Positions 34,918 through 43,515 of a DNA stretch of 64,000 nucleotides are shown here, piece after piece. The translations under genes and the position numbers were made by a program. Numbering within the stretch: the first letter of the stretch is position 1; the number at the start of each line of letters is the position of its first letter. Below the pieces are notes generated by a model, which made no database searches, was not told the DNA's origin, and saw only the letters and a list, made by a program, of their open reading frames with translations. This stretch comes from Channallabes apus (Eukaryota > Chordata > Actinopteri > Siluriformes > Clariidae): assembly GCA_030522415.1 (NCBI GenBank), contig CM060127.1:9554707-9618706 (forward strand), read 5' to 3'.

Positions 34918-35265
34918 TGATTATTTAATTTGACAGGTTGCTTGTGTATCCAATACCTGTTACATCACAGTTAAGTAGCCAATGCCTGTTACATCACAGT
35001 TAAGATCACCCCATGTCTGGGGCTATGTCATATCTGCTGATCTGGTGTCGTTTCTAGGGTTACTATGAGATCTCTAAGATGGCTGCCAGTCTAAGGTTTG
35101 TTGGGTACATACTGTATTCTGAACGTCACATGGTGTCTTTGATACTATGACATCACATTGTCCTTGGCTCAACTCTGCTCACTTCATCTTACATCCATGA
35201 GATAAAATTAATAGTTCTGTAATATTACTGCATGCACAAATATATGTAATTAAAATATGCTTACA

Positions 35266-35279
35266 TATTTCCCCCTCTG
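35266..35279 (-). promoter_or_regulatory. Polypurine tract of the provirus
   Basis: On the minus strand AGAGGGGGAAATA abuts the TGTAAGC start of the 3' LTR, the plus-strand primer site. Confidence 0.85.
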
Positions 35280-35880
35280 TGACTTTTAAGTCACATAAAA
35301 GCATAAAGAAAAGTAAAGAGATAATAATGCTTACTCACTAACTTATGAACATTAACTGAATTTAAACAATGAATTTAAACAATGCTTAACTTATGAACCT
35401 TAACCTTATATATTACTACAGAAACAAGAAATAAACCTTACACATCAATATTAATCCTTATAGAATAGGAAAAAACTAATCTTACATATAAAGTTTGACA
35501 TATTACTTAAATTTAAATGTAATTAAAGCTTAAGCAAAGAAACCTAAAAGTGTAGAACTTTCAAAAAACTTTCAAAGAACTTTCAAAACCTTACAACCTT
35601 ACATATTCAACCTAACCTTACATATTACCCCCTCACTAAACCATCCATTTAGGAAAAACAATTGAAAATGAGTAAATATAAGCATAAACATATATGAGAA
35701 TATAATAAGCATGCAATGGTTATAATATGATGAGTCCAGAGGTGGGCGAAAAAACCTTCAGTATAGCCATTTCAGAAGGAAAAATTCCACACCTTGCCAG
35801 CTTTTCTGTGCTCGACAGTGTATTCATCACCAGGACCTCATCCTGTATAATAATACGTATATGACAAACATTTAAAACCA
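35280..35880 (-). other. Proviral 3' untranslated region
   Basis: 600 bp between the last ORF and the PPT. It has short repeats (aactttcaaa several times at about 35560-35590; accttaca/taacctta words; tgaatttaaacaatg twice near 35360-35380). No ORF. Confidence 0.6.
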
Positions 35881-36564
35881 TCAAAGCCATTTAAGCAGTC
35901 CATTAGGGTCCCTGTAAGTTAAGGATAGTGTGTCAAGATTTTCAGACCCCTCTTCAGTCCAGGTCTTACGATCCTCGTCTGTGAATTCGATCACATACAG
36001 GTCCTTACAGCTTGCCAGCTGAGATAGTGGAATGCGATTTATCCTGCCCGTTTCTAAACGCAAAAAGTCTAACCACACTCCATCGGCTTTTGGAAGAGCA
36101 TCCAGCGCACGTTGCAGGGATATTGGTGTATCTCTCCATAAGATGTCATCCCCCAACATTACTTTGGTTATGGTCTTAGTTGCTGCCATGTACACATCGT
36201 CAAATTCAACTATTCCACAAATATCATATGCAGCCCAATCCTCTTCGATCCCAATACCTCTGTAGATGCCTAACTTCAGATGTCTCCCAAGCTGATATGA
36301 AGTTGTTACCAGATGAAGTCCTGTGCTCATGTCAAGGTTGAACGTCTCCTGTGTCCTTGCTTTGATCCATTTGAAGTCCTTCGTCAAGACGTTGGCATTG
36401 GTGATGAACTCCTTGTTCCCTATTGTGCGTTGTGGATGCCAGTCAACGAGATCATGTCTCAATTCTGCCCATTTTTTCTTCGGGGCCATTTCCGCAACCT
36501 CGTTCCATGCGTTACAGCAGACGGTGCAGGAAACTATCCACCTTGGGTCAGGTACCAGTTCCAT
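35881..36564 (-). CDS. 3' accessory ORF of the provirus, unknown function
   Basis: Predicted 227 residues from the ATG at 36564 (MELVPDPRW). I chose this start because a splice-acceptor-like TATTGCAG ends one base before it. The open frame extends upstream to 36618 only through a GTG start and a Cys-rich stretch; another ATG lies at 36576. A cysteine cluster (CTVCC) is near the N-terminus, then a globular-looking mix of charged and aromatic residues, ending GLLKWL. No membrane segment after the chosen start. Its place after env matches accessory or transactivator genes of complex retroviruses. I do not recognise the family. Confidence 0.7.
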   Translation of the reverse strand: MELVPDPRWIVSCTVCCNAWNEVAEMAPKKKWAELRHDLVDWHPQRTIGNKEFITNANVLTKDFKWIKARTQETFNLDMSTGLHLVTTSYQLGRHLKLGIYRGIGIEEDWAAYDICGIVEFDDVYMAATKTITKVMLGDDILWRDTPISLQRALDALPKADGVWLDFLRLETGRINRIPLSQLASCKDLYVIEFTDEDRKTWTEEGSENLDTLSLTYRDPNGLLKWL

Positions 36565-36793
36565 CCTGCAATACATACGTGTATAGCAGAACAAAACACA
36601 AACACAAAAACAAAACACAAAATAGAAGACATACTTTTTCTACTAATACTACTTTTTCTCTGATATGGTTACTTAAAACATGGATTAAATAAGTTGGATT
36701 AAAATATGTTGTTACACTAGATAAATTTTCAATATACATGTGATCAATAAGGATATAGTCAATTGTCCATTATGCAGTGTAGTTGGTCTTCTT

Positions 36794-38722
36794 TCACTTC
36801 ATTTGCATATAGATGGACTCCTCTTCCTCATCCTCATATGGTGTCGTCTGGTCGTGATATTCCACAACAACTGTATATTGTCCTACCATTTTCTGAATGC
36901 TTGCTCTTGCCAGAGGAATAACGCAGCAAGATGCAATGAGTAGGGTTCCTAACACTATCAGAACAATTGTGCCTAGTTTCACAAGTAGTCCGTACCAATT
37001 AGAAGGATTAAGCCAGTCAAACCATGTGGTCCACGCGGTAGTTTTCTGTACTTCTTGGGTGACTCTAACATGTTCATCTCTCAGATTCCGCATGGCTCTA
37101 AGTATTTTGGTTATATTACCATCAGGGCCTGTATGTCTTGGAATGTATGTACAGCAGTCTTCTCCAATTAAGGCGCACACTCCTCGTTGAGGTGCTAACA
37201 TAGTGTCCAGGGCGAATCTGTTTTGCATGGTCATTATTGTTGTTCTGTCTAATTGTTCTTGTACTAATCCTAAAACACTTAAGGTGTGATTCCAAAATCT
37301 CTGTTGATTGTACCATAGTAAGTTTATCCACCTTGCGTTTTTAGAAATTTGAACCCATGGGAGGAAGATTGTCGTGAATGCTCCTCCTACTCTGTTTATA
37401 ACCTCATGTTCAGTTGGTACGCCAAGTGGAATTCCATCCCAACTTACTGTTATTCCTCCCTCTTTATCAAACTCTTCCCATTTCTTCAATTCCTCTTGAC
37501 CGACTGTGTCCAAGAATTTTATCTCACGTTTGCTTCTTTTGTTTTGCGTGCCATGCAATCCTATTACAATTAGTTCTCCTTCTAGTAATACTGGAGCACA
37601 GCATCCATTCCAGTCCTTTGGTAGAGTTTGTCTAACTGTGGTTCCATCACAGTACCAAAATATGTCAGCTAAGGGTGTGGTACCTAATCTTAAGTCTGGT
37701 TGTCGTACGTTGACTATCTCACTGCATGACATATTGCTTGTTGTATTGTCGCATATCTGTCTCATTTTTATGGAAAAACCTGCTGCTGACTGTGTTTCGT
37801 TGCAGCTTAATGATAGATTTCCTATTTCTATACTTCCATCTGAACAGATGCATAGAGGATAGGTCTGTTGCACAGGTGTTATTTCTCGTTGGACAGCATC
37901 TATGGTCTCTACAGGATGATATGTGCATTTGCTTATATTCTGCATCCATTCTGGACCATAATCTATTGCAGCTGAATGTAAAAGACAGCTGATAGGGCAT
38001 AATCGTGATTCACTATATTCTGGATCATCTATACATTCTCTTGTTCCTTGTGTTATCGCCACTTTTGGGGGCTTATGACTTCTGTCATGGCATATGATGC
38101 AGTCCTTATTTGTTAGAGACTCAGCTGTGAATTTCATCCATTGGTAGAACATGTCATTTTTCCATGTTTGGTCAGATTCTTTTTTGTTTCCAGGTACCTG
38201 TTTTATTATTTCTGGAATTACCGTTACATAATTTGCTGACTCAGTATCTAATACGCTAGGTTGGCCTGGTACTTTTGCCGTACATCCACGTAGATATGGA
38301 TATGCTAGGCATACACCTCGTATTTTGCCGCTTGCTGACTTATTAAATGCGCACCATTGATTGGATGTTGGTATTGCCTCAATCAATCCATCTAACGCAA
38401 TCTTCATTTTTGATCCAGGGGTTTTCTCTAATTCTACATAAATACGCACTTGATCTTCTTGGGGTCGTGACTTGTCTACCTCTATTTGAAAAGTTCCTTC
38501 CCAATTTCCTGTTCTTTCCCACATTGATAAACCAGCTACCATTCTTGCTCTAGTTATTGTAGCTAGTACGCAACGTATTTGTCTCTCTTCAATATTCCAG
38601 TTTGGTTTGCTCCTTTCACTTCTGACGGCCAAACTACTAGTCAAACCGATCATAAGAAGTATTGTTATTTCCATAGATTTCCTTCTGTTTTTTAGGCGGT
38701 AATAAGAGGATGGTTTCTCCAT
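36794..38722 (-). CDS. env: Envelope glycoprotein
   Basis: Envelope precursor for entry. The frame opens with a TTG at 38758; the first ATGs are 38722 and 38674. The second starts a good signal peptide (MEITILLMIGLTSSL). Counting from 38758: a CIIC (CXXC) motif at 220-223 in the surface subunit, a furin-type RSKR at 408-411, a fusion-peptide-like Gly/Ala/Phe stretch at about 457-467, an immunosuppressive-domain-like QNRFALD segment at 512-518, CX6CC at 528-536, and a membrane span at about 591-617. CXXC plus CX6CC marks a gamma-type covalently linked envelope. The tail has YTVV and ends in an acidic cluster with YMQM. No internal stop. Expression is presumably from a spliced RNA. Confidence 0.92.
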   Translation of the reverse strand: MEKPSSYYRLKNRRKSMEITILLMIGLTSSLAVRSERSKPNWNIEERQIRCVLATITRARMVAGLSMWERTGNWEGTFQIEVDKSRPQEDQVRIYVELEKTPGSKMKIALDGLIEAIPTSNQWCAFNKSASGKIRGVCLAYPYLRGCTAKVPGQPSVLDTESANYVTVIPEIIKQVPGNKKESDQTWKNDMFYQWMKFTAESLTNKDCIICHDRSHKPPKVAITQGTRECIDDPEYSESRLCPISCLLHSAAIDYGPEWMQNISKCTYHPVETIDAVQREITPVQQTYPLCICSDGSIEIGNLSLSCNETQSAAGFSIKMRQICDNTTSNMSCSEIVNVRQPDLRLGTTPLADIFWYCDGTTVRQTLPKDWNGCCAPVLLEGELIVIGLHGTQNKRSKREIKFLDTVGQEELKKWEEFDKEGGITVSWDGIPLGVPTEHEVINRVGGAFTTIFLPWVQISKNARWINLLWYNQQRFWNHTLSVLGLVQEQLDRTTIMTMQNRFALDTMLAPQRGVCALIGEDCCTYIPRHTGPDGNITKILRAMRNLRDEHVRVTQEVQKTTAWTTWFDWLNPSNWYGLLVKLGTIVLIVLGTLLIASCCVIPLARASIQKMVGQYTVVVEYHDQTTPYEDEEEESIYMQMK

Positions 38723-38832
38723 CAGGATCACAACGGTGACACGTGGGATTATGGCCAAATAATCTACACAATATATTTCTTGGGGTGTTTTTTGTTGGGT
38801 ATGTTCTTTCTACTGTAGTTGGTTTAAATAAT

Positions 38833-41800
38833 TTAATCAGTATCTGAGCCAGTATCGACTTCTAACTGTCTCCGTGCTGTTTCTATTTTAATGCGTTTAT
38901 CTTCTCGCTGTCTAACTTGGGCTCTTGTTCTATGAGATGGTCCTGCTTGTTCTGCTTCTGCTTCTTCTTCTTCAAGTTCAGCTTCCCAGTCTTGTATATC
39001 TTCTTGAGGCCACTCTGGCCAGTAGCCTTGTTCTTCTTCCTGTTCTATCCACGGCAAACTTTCAGTGCGTTCATATGGATCTGGTGCTTGTTGTCTGGGT
39101 CTTTCGTCGTCTCTCTGAGGATCTGATTGCAGACCTGAGGGTCCTGCTCTTGGAGACTCGGTGTCCTCCTGCGGAAACCTGTCTCTTACCTGGTCCGGAT
39201 TTGGTGCCTTGCAGCAATGATTTAAATGGTACCATACGTCTTTACCTTGAACTTTTACTGCAGTTGGAGTTGCCAACACCACCTTGTATGGTCCTTCCCT
39301 TCTAGCTTGGTTCCACCTTCTTTTGAACACTCGGATAAACACCCAATCACCAGGCAGTACAGTTCTTTCGTCTATGTCCTCTGCCTCAGCGTCCTCAGCT
39401 TGATCAGCTGCTCTCTGTCTGGTGTTGTCATGTATTGTAGCTCCCTTAACCTGTTGGAAAATAACTTTGTGTATTTCAGATAAGTGTTTCACATAATGAT
39501 CAAGTTCACTTTGCAGTTGTTCAAGTGTGGGGCCTTTATAGGGCCCGCGGGTAAAAGAAGTAAGCATAGGTCTGCCAGTAAGCATTTCATGCGGGGTTAG
39601 ATGCGTGTTGCGGTTAGTTTGCGATCTCATGCCCATTAGGGCTAACGGCAAGGCTTGAAACCAATCCATATTTGTATCTGCACATATTTTAGCCAATTTC
39701 ATTTTTAGAACACCATTCGCTCTCTCTACCATCCCCTGAGATTGGGGATGATACACACATCCAAACCTGTGCTTGATGTTCAACCATTGAGTTACTTTCT
39801 GTACTATCTTATTTGTGAAGTGTTTTCCATTGTCTGAACTGATTGTATCTGGAATTCCAAATCTTGGTATCACTTCTCTACACAAGAATTTTGCTACTGC
39901 CGTCGCATCTTCCCTAGCCGTTGCTACAGCTTCTACCCATCTGCTAAACCTGTCTTCGACCACTAAGATGTATCGTTTTCCTTGTATCCTAGGTTCTCCC
40001 ATGTCTACATAATCAAACATTATATGCCTAAATGGCCCATCTGGCTCTGGGATGTGTCCTATCGGTGATGTAAAGTGCTTTCTAATGTTAAATCTAGCAC
40101 AGATGTCACAAAACTGTGATAATGTTCGGTGAACCATTGGACCTAAATAAGGCGACCACCATTCCTTTTGGATTCTTTTTATCACTTCCCCTCTTGCTAC
40201 GTGATCATTCCCATGAACTTGTTTTATTAGGGTTAAAAGGAAATTTTGTGGTGCTACAAAACGTCCATCTGCACTTCGCCATACATTAGTGTCATTATTT
40301 TTTGTTGCTCCTCTTTTGATCCATTTACGAATCTCTTCTCCTGATGCTGCTGCTTGCATGTCTGCTAATGAGGTTAAATCTGGTGTGGGAGGCGCATAGT
40401 CTTCAGGTATAAGAAATCTTTCTTCTGGCTCTGGACTTGCACTTGGTTCTTCATCAGGACCAGTGCTCGATTCTGGTGAACTTGGTTCATTATCTCCCTG
40501 CGGATTAGGTTCTGGTTGTGCTGCTGTTTCTGGCATCATATTTATCTGATTTACTGCTGCTTTCTTTGCTGCTTCATCTGCTGCTTCATTTCCGTTACTA
40601 ACAAAAGTGCCATCTTTTTTATGTGCTGCACATTTAACTATGGCTAGTCTTGATGGTAATTTGATTGAATCTAACAGTTCTGATATTGCTTCTCCATGTA
40701 CTACTGGTGTTCCATCAGCTCTTTTGTAACCTCTTTGTGCCCATATGGGGCCATACAAATGGCATATTCCATATGCATAAGCTGAATCGGTGTATATTGT
40801 ACATGCTTTCCCTTCTGCTAGTTTACAGGCGCCTGTCAAAGCGACTAATTCAGCCAACTGGGCAGAACATGGTTGTGGCACATGTTCTGCTTGTGCAATT
40901 TTAAATGTCTCTCCATCTAAAGTGGGTGTTACTATGGCATAGCCTGCTTTATTGCTGTCCCCATCTCTAAAACATGACCCATCTACAAAGAATATACAAT
41001 CTGGATGTGACAGAGGTTGGTTCTCTAAATCTTGGCGTGTCTTTAGATATTCTGCTGACACTAGATGACAATCGTGGGGATCTCCCTCTGCTGGGGTCAT
41101 TATACGATCTGCTGGATTTACTGTCTGACACCTGCGTATAGTTAATTCAGGTGCAGAGAGTATTACGTCGTATCCTGTTCTTCTAGCATTTGTAATTACA
41201 AACGATGGACTGGTCAGGAGTGCGTGTAATGCGTGGGTGGTGTACAGCGTTACTGGATGTCCCATAGTAATTGATGTTGCTTTCTCATAAGCAAAAGCTG
41301 CGGCTGCCACCCCTCTGTAACAGGGAGGCATGCCTTTTTCAATATTATCAAGCGCTGTACTATAATATGCAATTGGTTGTTTGCTAGGACCTTGTTGTTG
41401 GGTCAGAACCCCTGTGGCAAATCCGCCTCGCTCTGAGACATACAGGTGGAATGGTTTGTTGTACTCTGGACTAGCAAGTGCTGGGGCTGTACAGAGTTCT
41501 CTTTTTAGCTGTTCAAAAGCTTCTAGTGCTTCAGGTGTCCATTCTAACACTGCACTATTTTTGGTCTGTCCAGCTGCTTTGATTAATGCTCTTAAGGGTG
41601 CTGTTTTTAATGCAAAGTCACATATCCAGTCTCTGCTAAATCCTACCATGCCTAAAAAGGATAGCATCTCTTTTACAGTTCGTGGTTTAGGGGCTTTTGA
41701 TATTGCTTCTATATGTTCTGGAGATATGTGCTTAGATGTTCCTTTCAATACTCTACCTAGATACTCTACTTCTTGTCTACAGAATTGTAACTTTTCTCTA

Positions 41801-43512
41801 CTGACTTTATGTCCATTTTCTGCTAGTACTGTCAAGACTCTTAATGAATCTGCTTCGCATTGTTCTCTAGTTGGACTACAAATCAGCAAATCATCACAGT
41901 ACTGAATCAGAGTACTCTTAATATTTATTGAGGCTAGGTCTTGAGTTAGTACTCGATTAAATATTGATGGGCTTTCGCAGTATCCCTGCGGTAAGCGACT
42001 GTAAGACAGCTGCTGTCCCTCATATGTAAAGGCAAACAAGTGTTGTGATTCTGGATGTAGTGGAATACTAAAAAATGCTGAACATAAATCTATGACAGTG
42101 TACCACTGAGTGTCTTCTGGTATATTAGACAGTAGGGTGTGTGGATCAGGCACTATAGGCAATTCTGCTTCTACAATTTGGTTTATGGCTCGTAAATCGT
42201 GCACGAGTCTCCATTTATCTGAGTTGGGCTTCCTGACAGGAAATATAGGAGTATTACAAGGACTCTTAGTGGGTATTAATACTCCAGCTTCTAATAACCC
42301 ATCTATAGTAGGTTTGATTCCTGCTATAGCTTGGGGTGTCAGTGGATATTGTCTTTGATAAGGCAATTTTGCATTTGGTCTTATTTTTACTAAGGCTTGT
42401 CCTCCAGACTTAACTAATCCTACATCTGTGGAGTGTCTTGTCCATAGTTTTTCTGGGATTGTTTTAAGTGTTTCTTCCTCTAATGCTAATTCTTTTTCAT
42501 CTATCTGCCCTAACATCTTAACTGGCATTTGTGTGTGCGATGACAACGGCATGTTACACATCCCCCTCTGAGGGTGTGTTGACAACGTCATGTTCCCATC
42601 TATCTCTGTGTGTGTTGCCCTCATTCTATCTGTTCCTGAAAATGTTATTTTCAAAAATCTCTGATCATGTGAAATATGTACAGAAGGGTCAGAGGTTTGT
42701 TCCCAATCAGTTACTTCAGCTGCTTGTTTGACCATCAGTCCTAATTCTTTGGATTGTGCGTTTTCCCCCACTAATAAAGAAATGTGAGGTGCTGTGTTAG
42801 GTACTTGATGCCAATGTTCCATTCGTTCAGTCAGGTGCACAGTGATGGCTGCTCCTGGAGCGCCTACAATTATATCTCCTAGTGCCACATCAGTGACTGT
42901 GTTTTCAATCACATCTGACCACAATTGTGCATATTCTTCATCTTGACTTCCTTGGTCATAGTACATAGTACAGTGTAGTGGTAAGGTTACTCTTTTGCAA
43001 TCTGGTCGTCGTTGCATAATCCATTCTTCCCATAGATTCTGTGCTTGTTGAGCTCCTTTACCAGAACACAACAGCCAGTATACTGTATCTTGTTTGTTGT
43101 CAGGTTTTCTGGTAATCTGTAAGAACTGTCCCATTGTTACATACAGACCTTTAGTATTACATTGAATTTTTGCTTTAAGTTTGCACAACAAATCTCTTCC
43201 CAGTAAATTGACTGGAGTAATAGGCGAGAATAGTAAAGGTGCTGTTATAGTGGTGTCTTCTAATGTTATTATTTGGGGCTCTGTAAAATGCAATATCTGT
43301 GAATGTCCCGAGAAGCCTGTGGTTTTTATCGTATTGCTTGAGAGAGGGAGCTGTGAGCCTTCACGTCCTATACATGAGTATGTAGCACCTGTGTCAATCA
43401 TAAATGGAATTGGTTGTGAATTATTTATAGACACCATTACAGTTGGTTCTTGTTGTGGATGCAGTGTTGAGACGTACTGCATTTGCTCCCCCTCTGGCTC
43501 CTCTGGGCCTCG
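38833..43512 (-). CDS. pol: Pol polyprotein: PR, 2H-like, RT, RNase H, integrase
   Basis: 1559 codons in the gag frame after the UGA; residues below count from the Met at 43482. Protease: D30-T-G. A 200-residue stretch (about 135-340) with two HxT/HxS motifs (H170, H233). RT: D465 and YCDD at 528-531. RNase H: D834, E878, D899, D969. Integrase: H1090, H1094, C1125, C1128, then D1157, D1217 and E1253 (35 between the last two), and a GPY motif at 1397-1399. A Glu-rich, disordered-looking tail of about 120 residues ends it. The linker between RNase H and integrase (985-1040) is Pro/Glu/Ser-rich. No stop or frameshift, so it looks intact. Unusual points are the extra domain, YCDD, and the tail. 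Confidence 0.95.
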   Translation of the reverse strand, partial: RGPEEPEGEQMQYVSTLHPQQEPTVMVSINNSQPIPFMIDTGATYSCIGREGSQLPLSSNTIKTTGFSGHSQILHFTEPQIITLEDTTITAPLLFSPITPVNLLGRDLLCKLKAKIQCNTKGLYVTMGQFLQITRKPDNKQDTVYWLLCSGKGAQQAQNLWEEWIMQRRPDCKRVTLPLHCTMYYDQGSQDEEYAQLWSDVIENTVTDVALGDIIVGAPGAAITVHLTERMEHWHQVPNTAPHISLLVGENAQSKELGLMVKQAAEVTDWEQTSDPSVHISHDQRFLKITFSGTDRMRATHTEIDGNMTLSTHPQRGMCNMPLSSHTQMPVKMLGQIDEKELALEEETLKTIPEKLWTRHSTDVGLVKSGGQALVKIRPNAKLPYQRQYPLTPQAIAGIKPTIDGLLEAGVLIPTKSPCNTPIFPVRKPNSDKWRLVHDLRAINQIVEAELPIVPDPHTLLSNIPEDTQWYTVIDLCSAFFSIPLHPESQHLFAFTYEGQQLSYSRLPQGYCESPSIFNRVLTQDLASINIKSTLIQYCDDLLICSPTREQCEADSLRVLTVLAENGHKVSREKLQFCRQEVEYLGRVLKGTSKHISPEHIEAISKAPKPRTVKEMLSFLGMVGFSRDWICDFALKTAPLRALIKAAGQTKNSAVLEWTPEALEAFEQLKRELCTAPALASPEYNKPFHLYVSERGGFATGVLTQQQGPSKQPIAYYSTALDNIEKGMPPCYRGVAAAAFAYEKATSITMGHPVTLYTTHALHALLTSPSFVITNARRTGYDVILSAPELTIRRCQTVNPADRIMTPAEGDPHDCHLVSAEYLKTRQDLENQPLSHPDCIFFVDGSCFRDGDSNKAGYAIVTPTLDGETFKIAQAEHVPQPCSAQLAELVALTGACKLAEGKACTIYTDSAYAYGICHLYGPIWAQRGYKRADGTPVVHGEAISELLDSIKLPSRLAIVKCAAHKKDGTFVSNGNEAADEAAKKAAVNQINMMPETAAQPEPNPQGDNEPSSPESSTGPDEEPSASPEPEERFLIPEDYAPPTPDLTSLADMQAAASGEEIRKWIKRGATKNNDTNVWRSADGRFVAPQNFLLTLIKQVHGNDHVARGEVIKRIQKEWWSPYLGPMVHRTLSQFCDICARFNIRKHFTSPIGHIPEPDGPFRHIMFDYVDMGEPRIQGKRYILVVEDRFSRWVEAVATAREDATAVAKFLCREVIPRFGIPDTISSDNGKHFTNKIVQKVTQWLNIKHRFGCVYHPQSQGMVERANGVLKMKLAKICADTNMDWFQALPLALMGMRSQTNRNTHLTPHEMLTGRPMLTSFTRGPYKGPTLEQLQSELDHYVKHLSEIHKVIFQQVKGATIHDNTRQRAADQAEDAEAEDIDERTVLPGDWVFIRVFKRRWNQARREGPYKVVLATPTAVKVQGKDVWYHLNHCCKAPNPDQVRDRFPQEDTESPRAGPSGLQSDPQRDDERPRQQAPDPYERTESLPWIEQEEEQGYWPEWPQEDIQDWEAELEEEEAEAEQAGPSHRTRAQVRQREDKRIKIETARRQLEVDTGSDTD
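42763..42990 (-). other. 2H-phosphoesterase-like segment inside Pol
   Basis: Pol residues about 165-240. Motif 1 is LPLHCTMYY (H170, T172) and motif 2 is APHISLLVG (H233, S235). Each is H-x-[ST]-hydrophobic within a beta-like hydrophobic run, 63 residues apart. That pair is the signature of the 2H phosphoesterase superfamily (LigT, AKAP7, coronavirus ns2). The spacing is a little short, and the fold cannot be confirmed by eye. Confidence 0.55.
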
Positions 43513-43515
43513 TCA
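43459..43515 (-). promoter_or_regulatory. Gag-Pol UGA readthrough site with hairpin
   Basis: Gag ends AAT-TGA (43515-43513) and pol continues in the same frame with CGA, so the stop is UGA-C, a leaky context. The nearest downstream ATG is 10 codons on. A G-rich stretch and a perfect 7-bp hairpin follow (atgcagt at 43482-43476, actgcat at 43465-43459, 10-nt loop). Gamma- and epsilonretroviruses make Gag-Pol by stop readthrough with downstream RNA structure. Confidence 0.75.

Larger units (their letters stand above)
33609..35265 (-). repeat. 3' LTR of the provirus
   Basis: 1657 bp, starting TGTAAGCATA and ending CCACCACA on the minus strand. By eye it differs from the 5' LTR only at 34411 (C here, T at 49176), silent in the antisense frame. 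U3 is about 1440 bp and holds an antisense ORF, R about 95 bp, U5 about 115 bp. A 29-bp direct repeat (ccaatacctgttacatcaca and on) occurs twice at 34950-35004. Confidence 0.96.

Noticed and set aside
36577..36618. Longer start of the 3' accessory ORF
   Set aside because: The 36618 start is a GTG and the added residues are Cys/Phe/Val-rich upstream of a good splice acceptor; the ATG at 36564 is more plausible.
38723..38758. Env start at 38758
   Set aside because: That codon is TTG; the first ATGs are at 38722 and 38674, the second followed directly by a signal peptide.
39815..42731. Plus-strand frames of 60-174 residues across the provirus pol region
   Set aside because: They are shadows of the pol gene on the other strand, without motifs or promoter-like context, unlike the antisense LTR gene.
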